Position numbers and translations under genes: made by a program. This document shows positions 1 through 6,241 of a stretch of DNA of 7,120 nucleotides, one piece after another. The notes beneath the pieces are model-generated. The model worked only from the letters and a program-made list of their open reading frames with translations, did not search any database and had not been told where the DNA came from. The stretch lies in NCBI GenBank assembly GCA_020052545.1, contig JAGVOV010000036.1, forward strand, positions 1-7,120, in the 5' to 3' direction. The DNA is from an archaeon. Lineage in GTDB: Archaea; Nanobdellota; Nanobdellia; Woesearchaeales; JAGVOV01. The stretch's first letter is position 1, and each line of letters opens with the position of its first letter.

Positions 1-428
1 GTATAATAATTGATTCTGTCGCCAACAGTATAAGTTGTTGTTTGGTCAGGGCTGTTGAAAACGATGCTTATTGTGCCGTCATTGGCATAATAAGTGCACC
101 ATTTGTCTGTTGGGGGTTTCCTGTTTATTGTAACACTTATAGCTCTGTCTGTGCTGCTATAAGTGGTTCCTTTCTTTGAATTGCAGTCAGTGAACAAGAC
201 CCATTGGAAGAACTCATTATTGTTCACTGTGAATTCCGCTTTGCCAAGAGCGTCAGTCTTCTGGGACTGCAGAAAGCTCGGGTCTGTGAGCCCAACCATG
301 ATTATTGTAGCATCGGCGTAAGGCTGGCCCCCTAAATCAGTGACGATAAATGATATTTTAACGGCACTGACAAGTGGTAACACAAGAATAAATAAAAACA
401 ATGCACCAGGGAGGAAGCTCTTTCTCAT
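1..428 (-). CDS. Secreted protein with N-terminal Cna-B/carboxypeptidase-regulatory-like domain (partial, C-terminus outside window)
   Basis: An open frame of 142 codons starts at ATG 428-426 and runs off the left edge without a stop. The start is supported by a GAGGT ribosome binding site 8 nt upstream and by a classical signal peptide: MRK, a hydrophobic core at residues 5-20, and a likely cleavage after V-S-A at residue 22. The mature N-terminus (about residues 24-80) reads as a beta-sandwich of the Cna-B or carboxypeptidase-regulatory type: a first strand KISFIVTD, then GGQPYADATI, then a TDALGKAEF segment. This D-x-x-G-K-A-x-F pattern is typical of that fold. C82 and C111 could form a disulfide. 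Residues 112-142 look like the start of another beta domain. The gene begins 6 nt after the stop of the 1060-residue surface protein and is probably co-transcribed with it. Family assignment is from motif reading only. The anchor type and total length are unknown because the C-terminus is missing. Confidence 0.85.
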   Translation of the reverse strand, partial: MRKSFLPGALFLFILVLPLVSAVKISFIVTDLGGQPYADATIIMVGLTDPSFLQSQKTDALGKAEFTVNNNEFFQWVLFTDCNSKKGTTYSSTDRAISVTINRKPPTDKWCTYYANDGTISIVFNSPDQTTTYTVGDRINYY

Positions 429-434
429 CTATAA

Positions 435-3400
435 CTACCTCTTTTTCCACTTCTGGAATCCTAAGGCTGCCACTGCGATCAAAGCCGCTAATGCAACCAG
501 GTAACCCCAGTTCCAGCCGCCCTTGAGCCCCAAGATGTTCGCCACAGTGAATCCTGTCGGCGTAGCTGCTTTCTCAGCAGGCTTGAATTTTGACGCATCA
601 AAGCCTATTGTAGTCTCCGGCTTCTTAGGCTCACCCAGATTGATTGTCTTGATCTCTGGTTTTGTTGTCGTTGTTGTCACAATAGTTGTCGGTGCCACAC
701 ATGACTGTGTCTCCGCAGGCTTTGCAATTGAAGTACAGTAATACTTCAACTTTGTGCATGTCCTTGCCTGCGTTCCAGCCGTGCATGTGCTCCATTCTGA
801 GCAGCTGTATGTGTTGCTGCAGTCCACTTGGCCACCGCCGCCACCGCCACCGCTAGAGACTGTTGTTGTTGTGACAGCTGTCTGTGTGTATGAGCTAAAA
901 CTAGTGAAGTGCTTTGTCCATATTACAAGATCGCTTCCAGAATTTATCTTACAATCTCCCTCTGCTGCAAGCGCATTTCCAGTTGCCTGGCTGTCTGCGC
1001 TGCACGTTGCGGTTATCTCGGTGAAAGCTTGGCTCGGTCTTGAATAACCGGCCCTTAATCCTGCCTGGCCTGGAAGCAATATCCTGACACCCTTGTCAAA
1101 GACGAGCTTCTTGTCCGAAAGGCCGACTTCCATGACTTTATTGACAGACTTTGTGAAGCCAGATGAGGTCGGCAAGGTTACTGAGCTTGTCGCTTTCACT
1201 ATTGGCATCACTAAGCTTCCGTTCCATGTCCCGTCAGTATCCTTTATCTTTACTCCTGCCGGAATCGTTATCTGGAAATTATTAGCTGATGTTGCCGATT
1301 CCCTAGTCAATGTCAATTCTACGCTTACTGTGACTTGAGCCTTGCTGTCATTCGTCAATTTAACAGCTGATCCTAAATCTAATTTGACTTCAGTCGAGTC
1401 TGACACTGTGTTGGGGACTGTTACTTCACTTAAGTTTCCAGTATCTTCTGTGTTGTTTAATATCATCACAGTCTTAGTCGCGTTGAAGGTAGCATTTTCA
1501 GATGCTGAACCAATAGAGATCTCTTCCACTTTGAGAATCTTCTTTGTAGAGAAGGTGCCCATCGCAGTTTCTAATGTGTCTTTTGCTGAGTTTACCGATG
1601 CTTGGCTTGCAGCCCCATTGTCCCTAACAACCTTGGCTGCGTCTATTGCGCTTTGGAATGCTGTCTTGTCTGCCGCCAACCACGTTCCCGCCACTATTCC
1701 TGTCGGGCTTGATGCATAAGTTGACTCTGCCTTTGTTATCACTGCCTTCAAGGCTGATTTGTCGACAGCGTTGAAGTCAGTGAAGTGGGCAGCATTGAAA
1801 GTCAATGTCCCGCCCGAATAGCTTAGCGCTGAGACTCCGGCTCTTGAGTCACTTGAACTTACTATTGTGCCATTGTCAAGTTCAACTATTATCTCTGGAG
1901 TCCCTTGGAATCCAAGATCATACATGGTCAGCACTGCTCCCGCTTCCTTGAACGCTTCTGCTGTCGAGGCGTCAAAGCCTATCTTAGCTGTCGTGAAGTT
2001 GAGCTTTGTCTCCAAGCTTTGGAGGAAAGTTGTTGTTGCATTATCAGTCAGGTTCAATGCGTTTGAGAATGCTATCTTGCCGAAGCCTGTCTTCTCAAAG
2101 GAGAGGCCTGAGCATGCTGTAGGCGCTGTTCCGCAAGTTTCTATGTTATTCACTATACCTGCTCCTGTGAGTATTGAATGCACATTGTTGAATATCACTT
2201 TGTAGATGCCTACCTGGAATGCGGCGACCGCATTGTTCAATGTGGTGACTGCTCCGTCAATCTGGGATTGGCTGGAAGCCGGATTATCCCTGATTGCCGT
2301 GGCTGCATCGATGGCTGCCTGCAATGTGGCCTTTGAGCCTGTGGGATAATCGCCTGTTGCGTTCCCCTCAACGGCAATGTTGTGCGTCCCCTGGGCCGTC
2401 GCTATCGCAGTGTTCAGCTCAGTAAGGAAGGTCCCTATGTTAAGGACAAGATCAAAGCTTTTTGTCACCTTGTTCCCGTATGGGTCTTCGAAATTTATTG
2501 TGATGGTGTAATTTCCTGTAGTTATATTGACAGCGCTCAGATCGGATGATGCATTTACATCAGGCAGATTTATCAAAAAACCCGTCTGCTTGTTCACCAG
2601 CTTTACCGCGGTCGAATTGAAGCGCGAAAAGTTGAGGAAGGTGGTGACGTTCAAGTAAGGTATTATCTCGTTGAGCAGCTCTGAAGGCGTCACGGAATTT
2701 ATCTTCTTGTTTATCAAATCCTTGAACTTGCCGACCGTCTTGGTGTCAAGATCCTGGTAGCCCTCGCTCAGCGAAGCGTAATAATAGTTGCCATTTTTCG
2801 TTATTGTGGAATTCCAACTGTAAGGCCCGCATGCGTTGCGATCCTTCAATATCGGCGTCAGCTTTGACAAAGGATTCGCGTTGATCTCACTTATTGCCAG
2901 GTCGTAAATCGGGTTATAGCTAGGATTTTCCTTAAACCAAGTCAAAAACGCGTCGACCATTCTACCGGCCATATCTTTTTGTGTGCTCCTATCAATGAAA
3001 AAGCCGTTAGCCACAGTACCATTATTGAATGAGAGGCCGCCTGCATCGCATTTAAGGTTGTTCTTCCTGAAAGTCAGGTCGAAATTTATCCCTTTGAGGA
3101 AATCTGTGATGTTGAAATTGTGGTAAGTGAAATTGAATTGCCCCTTAAAATCTATATTCCTTATGGCTATTGACTTGCCTTCTAGATTGAAGCTCTGCAC
3201 GCTTGCGCTTGAGTCGTGGTTATTGATGGTTATTGTGAGGCCGTTCAATGAACTGAGGAACTCGTCAAGATAAGAGTTGATGGTTATTTTGAAAGGTTGG
3301 CTTGTTGCCGGGTCTATAAGTTGTGAGCCATCAAAAGTAAATGTCCTGTTGCCCTTCTTGCTGCTTGGAGTGAAATTGAATATGAGTTGATAAGGCAGAG

Positions 3401-3617
3401 AAGAATTTAAGTCCGCTATTGTAGCAAAAGTATCTCCGGCGAAATTACTTGAGAGGGATTTGCTGCTTATTGTCCCGGTATAATCAATGGCGATGTTATA
3501 GCTTCCTTTTATGACAGCATAAGGTGCCGGTGAAATACTCGTAACTGTCGCAGCTGTCGCGAACATACTGAAAGAGATTAAGAATATAGCCAAAGCAAAT
3601 AGCATTGTTCTTTTCAT
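435..3617 (-). CDS. Large membrane-anchored surface protein with two FIVAR repeats, two HFT-type beta modules, poly-Gly linker and TSP1-like domain
   Basis: Complete 1060-residue gene. Start chosen at ATG 3617 because a GGGGGT ribosome binding site lies 8 nt upstream and a signal peptide follows (MKR, hydrophobic core 5-19, likely cleavage after A-T-A at 22). Residues 24-115 look Ig-like. Residues 116-350 are unrecognised, with only C190 and C263. Residues 351-395 form a short beta segment. FIVAR-like three-helix repeats lie at about 396-470 and 619-690; segments 430-467 and 652-689 are identical at 17 of 38 positions without gaps. Two beta modules each end in an HFT-x-F motif (471-618 and 691-910). 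The second has LPGQAGLRAGYSR and SDLVIWTKHFT, which I associate with DPANN surface proteins. G923-G929 form a linker. A TSP1-like domain follows (931-973; six Cys, E-W-S-T-C and A-R-T-C), then a Thr-rich stalk, and an anchor helix (about 1034-1054) with basic tail KWKKR. About 24 N-X-S/T sequons suggest heavy N-glycosylation. Probable role: adhesion or cell-envelope structure. The ligand is unknown. Confidence 0.93.
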   Translation of the reverse strand: MKRTMLFALAIFLISFSMFATAATVTSISPAPYAVIKGSYNIAIDYTGTISSKSLSSNFAGDTFATIADLNSSLPYQLIFNFTPSSKKGNRTFTFDGSQLIDPATSQPFKITINSYLDEFLSSLNGLTITINNHDSSASVQSFNLEGKSIAIRNIDFKGQFNFTYHNFNITDFLKGINFDLTFRKNNLKCDAGGLSFNNGTVANGFFIDRSTQKDMAGRMVDAFLTWFKENPSYNPIYDLAISEINANPLSKLTPILKDRNACGPYSWNSTITKNGNYYYASLSEGYQDLDTKTVGKFKDLINKKINSVTPSELLNEIIPYLNVTTFLNFSRFNSTAVKLVNKQTGFLINLPDVNASSDLSAVNITTGNYTITINFEDPYGNKVTKSFDLVLNIGTFLTELNTAIATAQGTHNIAVEGNATGDYPTGSKATLQAAIDAATAIRDNPASSQSQIDGAVTTLNNAVAAFQVGIYKVIFNNVHSILTGAGIVNNIETCGTAPTACSGLSFEKTGFGKIAFSNALNLTDNATTTFLQSLETKLNFTTAKIGFDASTAEAFKEAGAVLTMYDLGFQGTPEIIVELDNGTIVSSSDSRAGVSALSYSGGTLTFNAAHFTDFNAVDKSALKAVITKAESTYASSPTGIVAGTWLAADKTAFQSAIDAAKVVRDNGAASQASVNSAKDTLETAMGTFSTKKILKVEEISIGSASENATFNATKTVMILNNTEDTGNLSEVTVPNTVSDSTEVKLDLGSAVKLTNDSKAQVTVSVELTLTRESATSANNFQITIPAGVKIKDTDGTWNGSLVMPIVKATSSVTLPTSSGFTKSVNKVMEVGLSDKKLVFDKGVRILLPGQAGLRAGYSRPSQAFTEITATCSADSQATGNALAAEGDCKINSGSDLVIWTKHFTSFSSYTQTAVTTTTVSSGGGGGGGQVDCSNTYSCSEWSTCTAGTQARTCTKLKYYCTSIAKPAETQSCVAPTTIVTTTTTKPEIKTINLGEPKKPETTIGFDASKFKPAEKAATPTGFTVANILGLKGGWNWGYLVALAALIAVAALGFQKWKKR
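437..441 (-). promoter_or_regulatory. Shine-Dalgarno GAGGT overlapping the upstream stop codon
   Basis: On the minus strand GAGGT lies 8 nt before the ATG at 428. Its last base is the first base of the TAG stop (437-435) of the upstream gene. It matches the archaeal anti-Shine-Dalgarno core. The overlap suggests that ribosomes finishing the upstream gene help start the downstream one. Confidence 0.75.
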
Positions 3618-3625
3618 TTTATTTT

Positions 3626-3631
3626 ACCCCC
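3626..3631 (-). promoter_or_regulatory. Shine-Dalgarno-like GGGGGT before the 1060-residue surface protein
   Basis: On the minus strand GGGGGT lies 8 nt upstream of ATG 3617. It differs at one position from the consensus GGAGGT. It supports this ATG over the in-frame Met at residue 5, which would also shorten the signal peptide. Confidence 0.6.
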
Positions 3632-3642
3632 TTAAGTAAAAA

Positions 3643-3669
3643 TCGCTACAACCGCTACAATCACTACTA
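3643..3669. repeat. Three imperfect tandem 9-mers in the predicted 5' leader
   Basis: On the plus strand the units are TCGCTACAA (3643-3651), CCGCTACAA (3652-3660) and TCACTACTA (3661-3669). The first two differ at one base and the third is more diverged. They lie between the TATA-like element and the ribosome binding site of the 1060-residue gene, across and just downstream of the predicted transcription start. This is a position where an archaeal repressor could bind. The function is inference, and chance similarity in a short AT-rich spacer is possible. Confidence 0.45.
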
Positions 3670-3688
3670 AGTCGGGTAATATGTATCG

Positions 3689-3698
3689 CTTTATAAAG
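3689..3698 (-). promoter_or_regulatory. Candidate archaeal TATA box for the leftward FIVAR/TSP1 and Cna-B-like gene pair
   Basis: CTTTATAAAG is a perfect 10-bp palindrome matching the archaeal TATA consensus (TTTATA-type). Measured from its centre, a start about 26 nt downstream would fall near 3667, giving a leader of about 50 nt with the ribosome binding site at 3631-3626. Because the box is palindromic it carries no direction of its own. Direction is inferred from the absence of a plausible plus-strand gene. The bases just upstream on the minus strand (CTACTA) are not a purine-rich BRE, which weakens the call. A 6-bp inverted repeat, ACTACT (3663-3668) with AGTAGT (3697-3702), brackets the box-to-start interval and may be coincidental. 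Confidence 0.55.
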
Positions 3699-3796
3699 TA
3701 GTAGGTTAATTTGAATCATTGAAATTTGCATTTTTCCGTCGCTGTTACTTGAAAAGTCTTAGAATATTAATGCATACAAATATAGGTTTATACTAT

Positions 3797-3820
3797 ATTT
3801 ATAGCTTAATTTATAGCTTA
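3797..3820. repeat. Exact tandem duplication of a 12-mer in the intergenic spacer
   Basis: ATTTATAGCTTA occurs twice head to tail with no mismatch (3797-3808 and 3809-3820). On the minus strand each unit reads TAAGCTATAAAT, which contains a TATA-like CTATAAAT. The pair could therefore be alternative upstream TATA elements, giving a leader of roughly 155-165 nt for the downstream gene. It could also be a protein binding site, or simple slippage in AT-rich DNA. It lies just after the T-tract terminator of the preceding gene. Confidence 0.7.
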
Positions 3821-3841
3821 TACTGTGTAACCAATATTGAT

Positions 3842-3848
3842 AAAAAAA
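3842..3848 (-). terminator. T-tract terminator directly abutting the stop codon of the five-domain membrane protein
   Basis: On the minus strand the TGA stop (3851-3849) is followed at once by seven T residues. Oligo-T stretches on the non-template strand are the known intrinsic termination signal in archaea, and no hairpin is needed. Its position separates the two transcription units, with the next candidate promoter about 145 nt further on. Confidence 0.6.
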
Positions 3849-6230
3849 TCAGAAATCTCTCAGCAGGATCAAGTACAATATCACAAGCACAGAGAAGATA
3901 AGCAAGGCATACCTGAGTAAGTCTGAGCTATTGTCACTGAACACGGTTATTGTGACATGAGGCGTCGTTATTGAGAGGTTATTGCTGTCAGTCGCGGTGA
4001 ATGTCATGTTCTCGCTGCCTTCCCAGCCATCTGATGTCAATCTTACTAGGCTGCCATTTATCTTCGCCGCTACATTCTTATTGCCAGAAACTGAAAAATT
4101 AATCGTGTTGTTCTGCACTATGAACACTTGGCTAAGGTCAATGACGTGCTCCTGCCCCTGGACAAAATATTGCCTGAAAAAGCTTTCATCGCTTGTGTCT
4201 GGAGCTCCCCTGATATTCATCACTTGGTAGATAGATAGCACCAATAGGGCAAAGCAAATCAGCGATATCAAGACTTTCAATGCCTTTGATTGCCAGAACA
4301 TTTTGTCGAATATCACTAAGATCAGGCACACAAGTGCGATGCAGGTTAAAACATAAAATACATTAGCCAGTAAAAGATTATATAATGAGCTGTGATAAAC
4401 TCCAACCAAGACCCCAACAAGTGTAATCACAAACACAACAAAGGCTATCTTGACATAATCTTGGACTTTGCTGAAATCGCGTTTTTCGTTGGCATTTTTC
4501 AGGCTTTTTGTCTTTGTCACTGAAACTTTTGTCTTTGGGATATTTATCCTTTCAACAGCTATTTTCTCTTCTTTTTCCTCTTTCTTCCTTGATGAGAATA
4601 AGAGGAGCAATAAGGCAACCACCAGCACAAATGCCGCCACATACCACCCTATTAAGGACTCCTTCTTCTGCTCTTTCAAAATCAAAATGCTGCCTTTGTT
4701 TGCATTGCCGAGCGTGCTCATCGTCAAGTTCACCGTCTTGTTGACGCTGAGATTGCCTATCAAGTAGAATCTTGCCTTTTCGTTTGGCCACAGGAAAGCA
4801 TATTGATGGTCTGTGATGACGCCTTTAGTTGTTGAATTCACGATGAATTGCGTTCCTTTCCTGCCTGTGTTCTTTATCGTGAATTGTGCTGTCTTGTTGC
4901 CGCTGAAAGTTATATTGCTCTCCAAGATAGAGGCCAAATAACACTCTGTCTTAGGCACTATTTTGAAGCCAATAGGGATTATCTGTTTCTTACCATCCAA
5001 GTCTATCGTTAGATCTATACTGACATTGCCTGAAACTGGAGTATTTACCGTCAACATCGCTTCCTGGCTCGTGCCTGGCTGGATGTAAAGCTTGTTCACA
5101 TTGAGCTTCGCAAAAGGGACATTTACCGACAGGTTAAAGGCTTCAAGCCTTGTGCCGGTGTTGCTCAACTTTATTGCGTAGTCATACTTGCTGCTTGAGC
5201 ACAGTTCTCTCTCCACTTGCCACATCTCTGTCTTGTATGCAGAGCAGTCACTGACATTGACATCAATCTTCTTGTTCAGGGACACTATGCCGTTAGTGTC
5301 CTCGACATGGAAATTGAGGCTGTATTTTCCAGGCTTGCTCGTGTTGACTGTGAAATACTGCTGCTTGCTCTCTGAAGGCTTCAGTTTTATCCCTTCAGCC
5401 TTGAATTCTGCCCACCTGGCGCCTGACATGTATAAATTGTATGTTGTGTTGAACTTGCCGTTGTTGCCTAGGCTGAAGCTTATCTTGCTGTCCTTGCCAG
5501 AACATAAATCATGGTTAGCTACATCAAGCGTCGTGTTGTGGCAGCTTAGTGTTCCAAGCGAGAAATCTGCTTCAGCAATATCATTGTTCGCCGCTGACTT
5601 TGCGATGAATTTGCCATCTTCAACGCCATTGAAGCCGCAAGGGAGTATGACTTGCGCGTACACTGTCGCGCTTTCGCCAGGCCCGAGTATCAACGGATTC
5701 TGGCTGAACTGGACAAAAGCGTCTGCTGAATATGAGAGGTAATAAGTGTCGAGGAAGCTGTTCGTGTTCTTGACATCCATCGTGTAGACTGTCGGCACGC
5801 AATTGCAGTTGGCCAAGCCTGACTGCTGGACTTTAAGATCCACATTGCTGCATTTGGCGAGATTCGTGCCCTGCTCCAGTGTCTTTGATGTGCCTAAGTC
5901 TGTCTGCACAGTTATCTCTGATGTATAACTGGCCTGCTTGCCGCACGGCGCGTTTGTCATTATAGACACTGTCTGCTGCTGGCCCGGCTGAAGAGAAAAC
6001 TGGCTTGGGAGCACTGTAGAGTATTTTGCTGATTTACTGTCTAGGGTAACGAGATAATTGCTGTATATCTGCCCGGAATTCTGAATATAAAGTTCCTGCT
6101 CAGAGAAACCGCAGCTGCATACATCATTGCTTTTCTTCTGCAGGCCGAGCTGGAAATCTTCCGGAGCGGCGTACACAGTGCTGATTAACAAAAAAGTTAA
6201 AAAAAACAGAGCAAAGAGGGTTTTGCGCAT
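3849..6230 (-). CDS. Polytopic surface protein with five NEW3-like Ig repeats, five membrane helices and a cadherin-like domain between the last two
   Basis: Complete 793-residue gene. Start ATG 6230 is supported by a GAGGT site 6 nt upstream and a signal peptide (MRK, core 4-18, cleavage near V-Y-A at 21). Five repeats of about 100 residues occupy about 24-524. Each has a hydrophobic-x-P turn before a strand (P82, P184, P285, P385, P482; spacing 102, 101, 100, 97), for example FSLQPGQ and LILGPGES, as in NEW3/CARDB-type folds. Cysteines fall as 4, 4, 2, 2, 0 per repeat. Predicted helices: TM1 about 525-545, then a charged cytoplasmic segment 546-593 starting RKKEEKEEK, TM2 595-612, TM3 616-641, TM4 651-670. 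An outer domain at 673-768 has DLSQVF, INFSVSGN, GWEGSENMTFTATD and VTITV, a cadherin-like (CADG-type) pattern. TM5 is about 771-790, ending RDF. All 18 sequons lie in predicted outer parts. No catalytic motif is visible. It is co-transcribed with the upstream CARDB gene, so a partnership in the cell envelope is likely but unproven. Confidence 0.92.
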   Translation of the reverse strand: MRKTLFALFFLTFLLISTVYAAPEDFQLGLQKKSNDVCSCGFSEQELYIQNSGQIYSNYLVTLDSKSAKYSTVLPSQFSLQPGQQQTVSIMTNAPCGKQASYTSEITVQTDLGTSKTLEQGTNLAKCSNVDLKVQQSGLANCNCVPTVYTMDVKNTNSFLDTYYLSYSADAFVQFSQNPLILGPGESATVYAQVILPCGFNGVEDGKFIAKSAANNDIAEADFSLGTLSCHNTTLDVANHDLCSGKDSKISFSLGNNGKFNTTYNLYMSGARWAEFKAEGIKLKPSESKQQYFTVNTSKPGKYSLNFHVEDTNGIVSLNKKIDVNVSDCSAYKTEMWQVERELCSSSKYDYAIKLSNTGTRLEAFNLSVNVPFAKLNVNKLYIQPGTSQEAMLTVNTPVSGNVSIDLTIDLDGKKQIIPIGFKIVPKTECYLASILESNITFSGNKTAQFTIKNTGRKGTQFIVNSTTKGVITDHQYAFLWPNEKARFYLIGNLSVNKTVNLTMSTLGNANKGSILILKEQKKESLIGWYVAAFVLVVALLLLLFSSRKKEEKEEKIAVERINIPKTKVSVTKTKSLKNANEKRDFSKVQDYVKIAFVVFVITLVGVLVGVYHSSLYNLLLANVFYVLTCIALVCLILVIFDKMFWQSKALKVLISLICFALLVLSIYQVMNIRGAPDTSDESFFRQYFVQGQEHVIDLSQVFIVQNNTINFSVSGNKNVAAKINGSLVRLTSDGWEGSENMTFTATDSNNLSITTPHVTITVFSDNSSDLLRYALLIFSVLVILYLILLRDF

Positions 6231-6236
6231 CTGGCA

Positions 6237-6241
6237 ACCTC
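6237..6241 (-). promoter_or_regulatory. Shine-Dalgarno GAGGT overlapping the CARDB gene's stop codon
   Basis: On the minus strand GAGGT begins inside the TGA stop (6242-6240) of the upstream gene and ends 6 nt before ATG 6230. It fixes the start of the 793-residue gene and suggests translational coupling of the pair. Confidence 0.75.

Noticed and set aside
435..560. Possible archaeosortase (PGF-CTERM-like) sorting signal at the C-terminus of the 1060-residue protein
   Set aside because: There is a hydrophobic helix and basic tail, but no PGF or other recognised sorting motif. The segment ahead of the helix (TPTGF, then LKGGWNWG) is not one I can assign, so a plain membrane anchor is the safer call.
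831..851. Run of GCC/ACC-type triplets that could be read as a microsatellite or phase-variable tract
   Set aside because: It encodes seven glycines (G923-G929) using mixed GGT and GGC codons. A triplet-based linker cannot shift the frame, and mixed codons argue against simple slippage.
588..1982. The peptide IGFDAS occurs twice in the 1060-residue protein (residues 546-551 and 1004-1009)
   Set aside because: Only six residues match and the flanks do not align, so this is probably coincidence, not a repeat unit.
3719..3901. Plus-strand open frame of 60 codons covering much of the intergenic spacer
   Set aside because: It starts at TTG without a good ribosome binding site, spans AT-rich promoter and terminator DNA, and its last third is antisense to the end of the 793-residue gene. 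The product is Ile/Tyr/Leu-rich with no recognisable pattern.
5188..5742. Plus-strand open frame of 184 codons
   Set aside because: It is fully antisense to the clearly real five-repeat gene, has no signal, motif or ribosome binding site, and is best explained as a shadow of that gene's codon use. The other plus-strand frames opposite the large genes are rejected for the same reason.
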